Assembly (NCBI GenBank): GCA_005788065.1
Contig: SXZD01000072.1
Span: 1-5,794 of the forward strand
Direction of reading: 5' to 3'
DNA: 5,794 bases
Source of the DNA: Burkholderiales bacterium
Lineage (GTDB): Bacteria > Pseudomonadota > Gammaproteobacteria > Burkholderiales > Burkholderiaceae_B
Shown here: positions 5,753-5,794 of the stretch, in pieces
Position numbering within the stretch: the first letter of the stretch is position 1
How the letters are laid out: each line of letters opens with the position of its first letter
Program-made: the position numbers and the translations under genes
Notes under the pieces: model-generated
What the model saw: only the letters and a program-made list of their open reading frames with translations
What the model was told of the DNA's origin: nothing
The model's database searches: none

Positions 5753-5794
5753 ATGTCATCTGCCCTCCCCCGTGTCAGAACCCGCTTCGCACCC
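5753..5794 (+). CDS. gltX: Glutamyl-tRNA synthetase, first 14 codons (cut by window edge)
   Basis: The visible peptide is MSSALPRVRTRFAP. The VRTRFAP string is the conserved opening of bacterial GltX, normally continuing SPTG and then the class I synthetase HIGH-type motif, both beyond the window. GltX charges tRNA-Glu (and, in species lacking GlnRS, tRNA-Gln) in the cytoplasm and is normally about 460-500 residues. The ATG at 5753 has only a weak upstream ribosome site (AGAG at 5739-5742, ten bases before the start). It is transcribed away from the peptidase-transporter operon and shares its promoter region. The identification rests on a short but distinctive match. Confidence 0.82.
   Translation, partial: MSSALPRVRTRFAP

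Overview
The window looks like chromosomal DNA of a Gram-negative betaproteobacterium, probably of the order Burkholderiales. The GC content appears moderately high (roughly 55-60%, estimated by eye). The ABC transporter is of the Gram-negative peptide/opine/nickel type, one protein carries a classical twin-arginine (Tat) signal, and the start of GltX reads like betaproteobacterial versions. The order-level placement is an inference from sequence style, not from a search.

Layout, right to left because nearly everything is on the minus strand. At the right edge the first 14 codons of gltX (glutamyl-tRNA synthetase) run rightwards off the window (5753-5794). A 107-bp divergent promoter region (5646-5752) separates it from a leftward operon of five genes: (1) a Tat-exported DUF882/YcbK (MepK-like, M15 family) murein peptidase (4965-5645); (2) a 765-residue SBP_bac_5 family peptide-binding lipoprotein with an extra C-terminal membrane helix (2680-4977); (3) an OppB/DppB-type permease (1706-2683); (4) an OppC/DppC-type permease with about 200 additional N-terminal residues (250-1695); (5) the first 41 codons of an ABC ATPase (1-124), cut by the left edge. 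Genes 1 to 4 overlap or nearly touch (13-bp overlap, ATGA overlap, 10-bp gap), so they are very probably one translationally coupled transcript. Only the junction before the ATPase is open (125 bp), and it holds a seven-base tandem repeat (six perfect copies plus two degenerate ones).

How the genes may work together: the transporter genes form a binding protein, two permeases and an ATPase, enough for a peptide importer. The leading gene is an exported cell-wall peptidase. A reasonable hypothesis is that the peptidase releases or trims murein (or other) peptides in the periplasm, which the transporter then brings in. The substrate is not readable from sequence. The points most worth a second look are the doubly anchored binding protein, the enlarged OppC-type permease, the co-operonic murein peptidase, the heptamer repeat and the overlapping back-to-back promoters shared with gltX. 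No RNA gene, insertion sequence, CRISPR array or convincing terminator was found.
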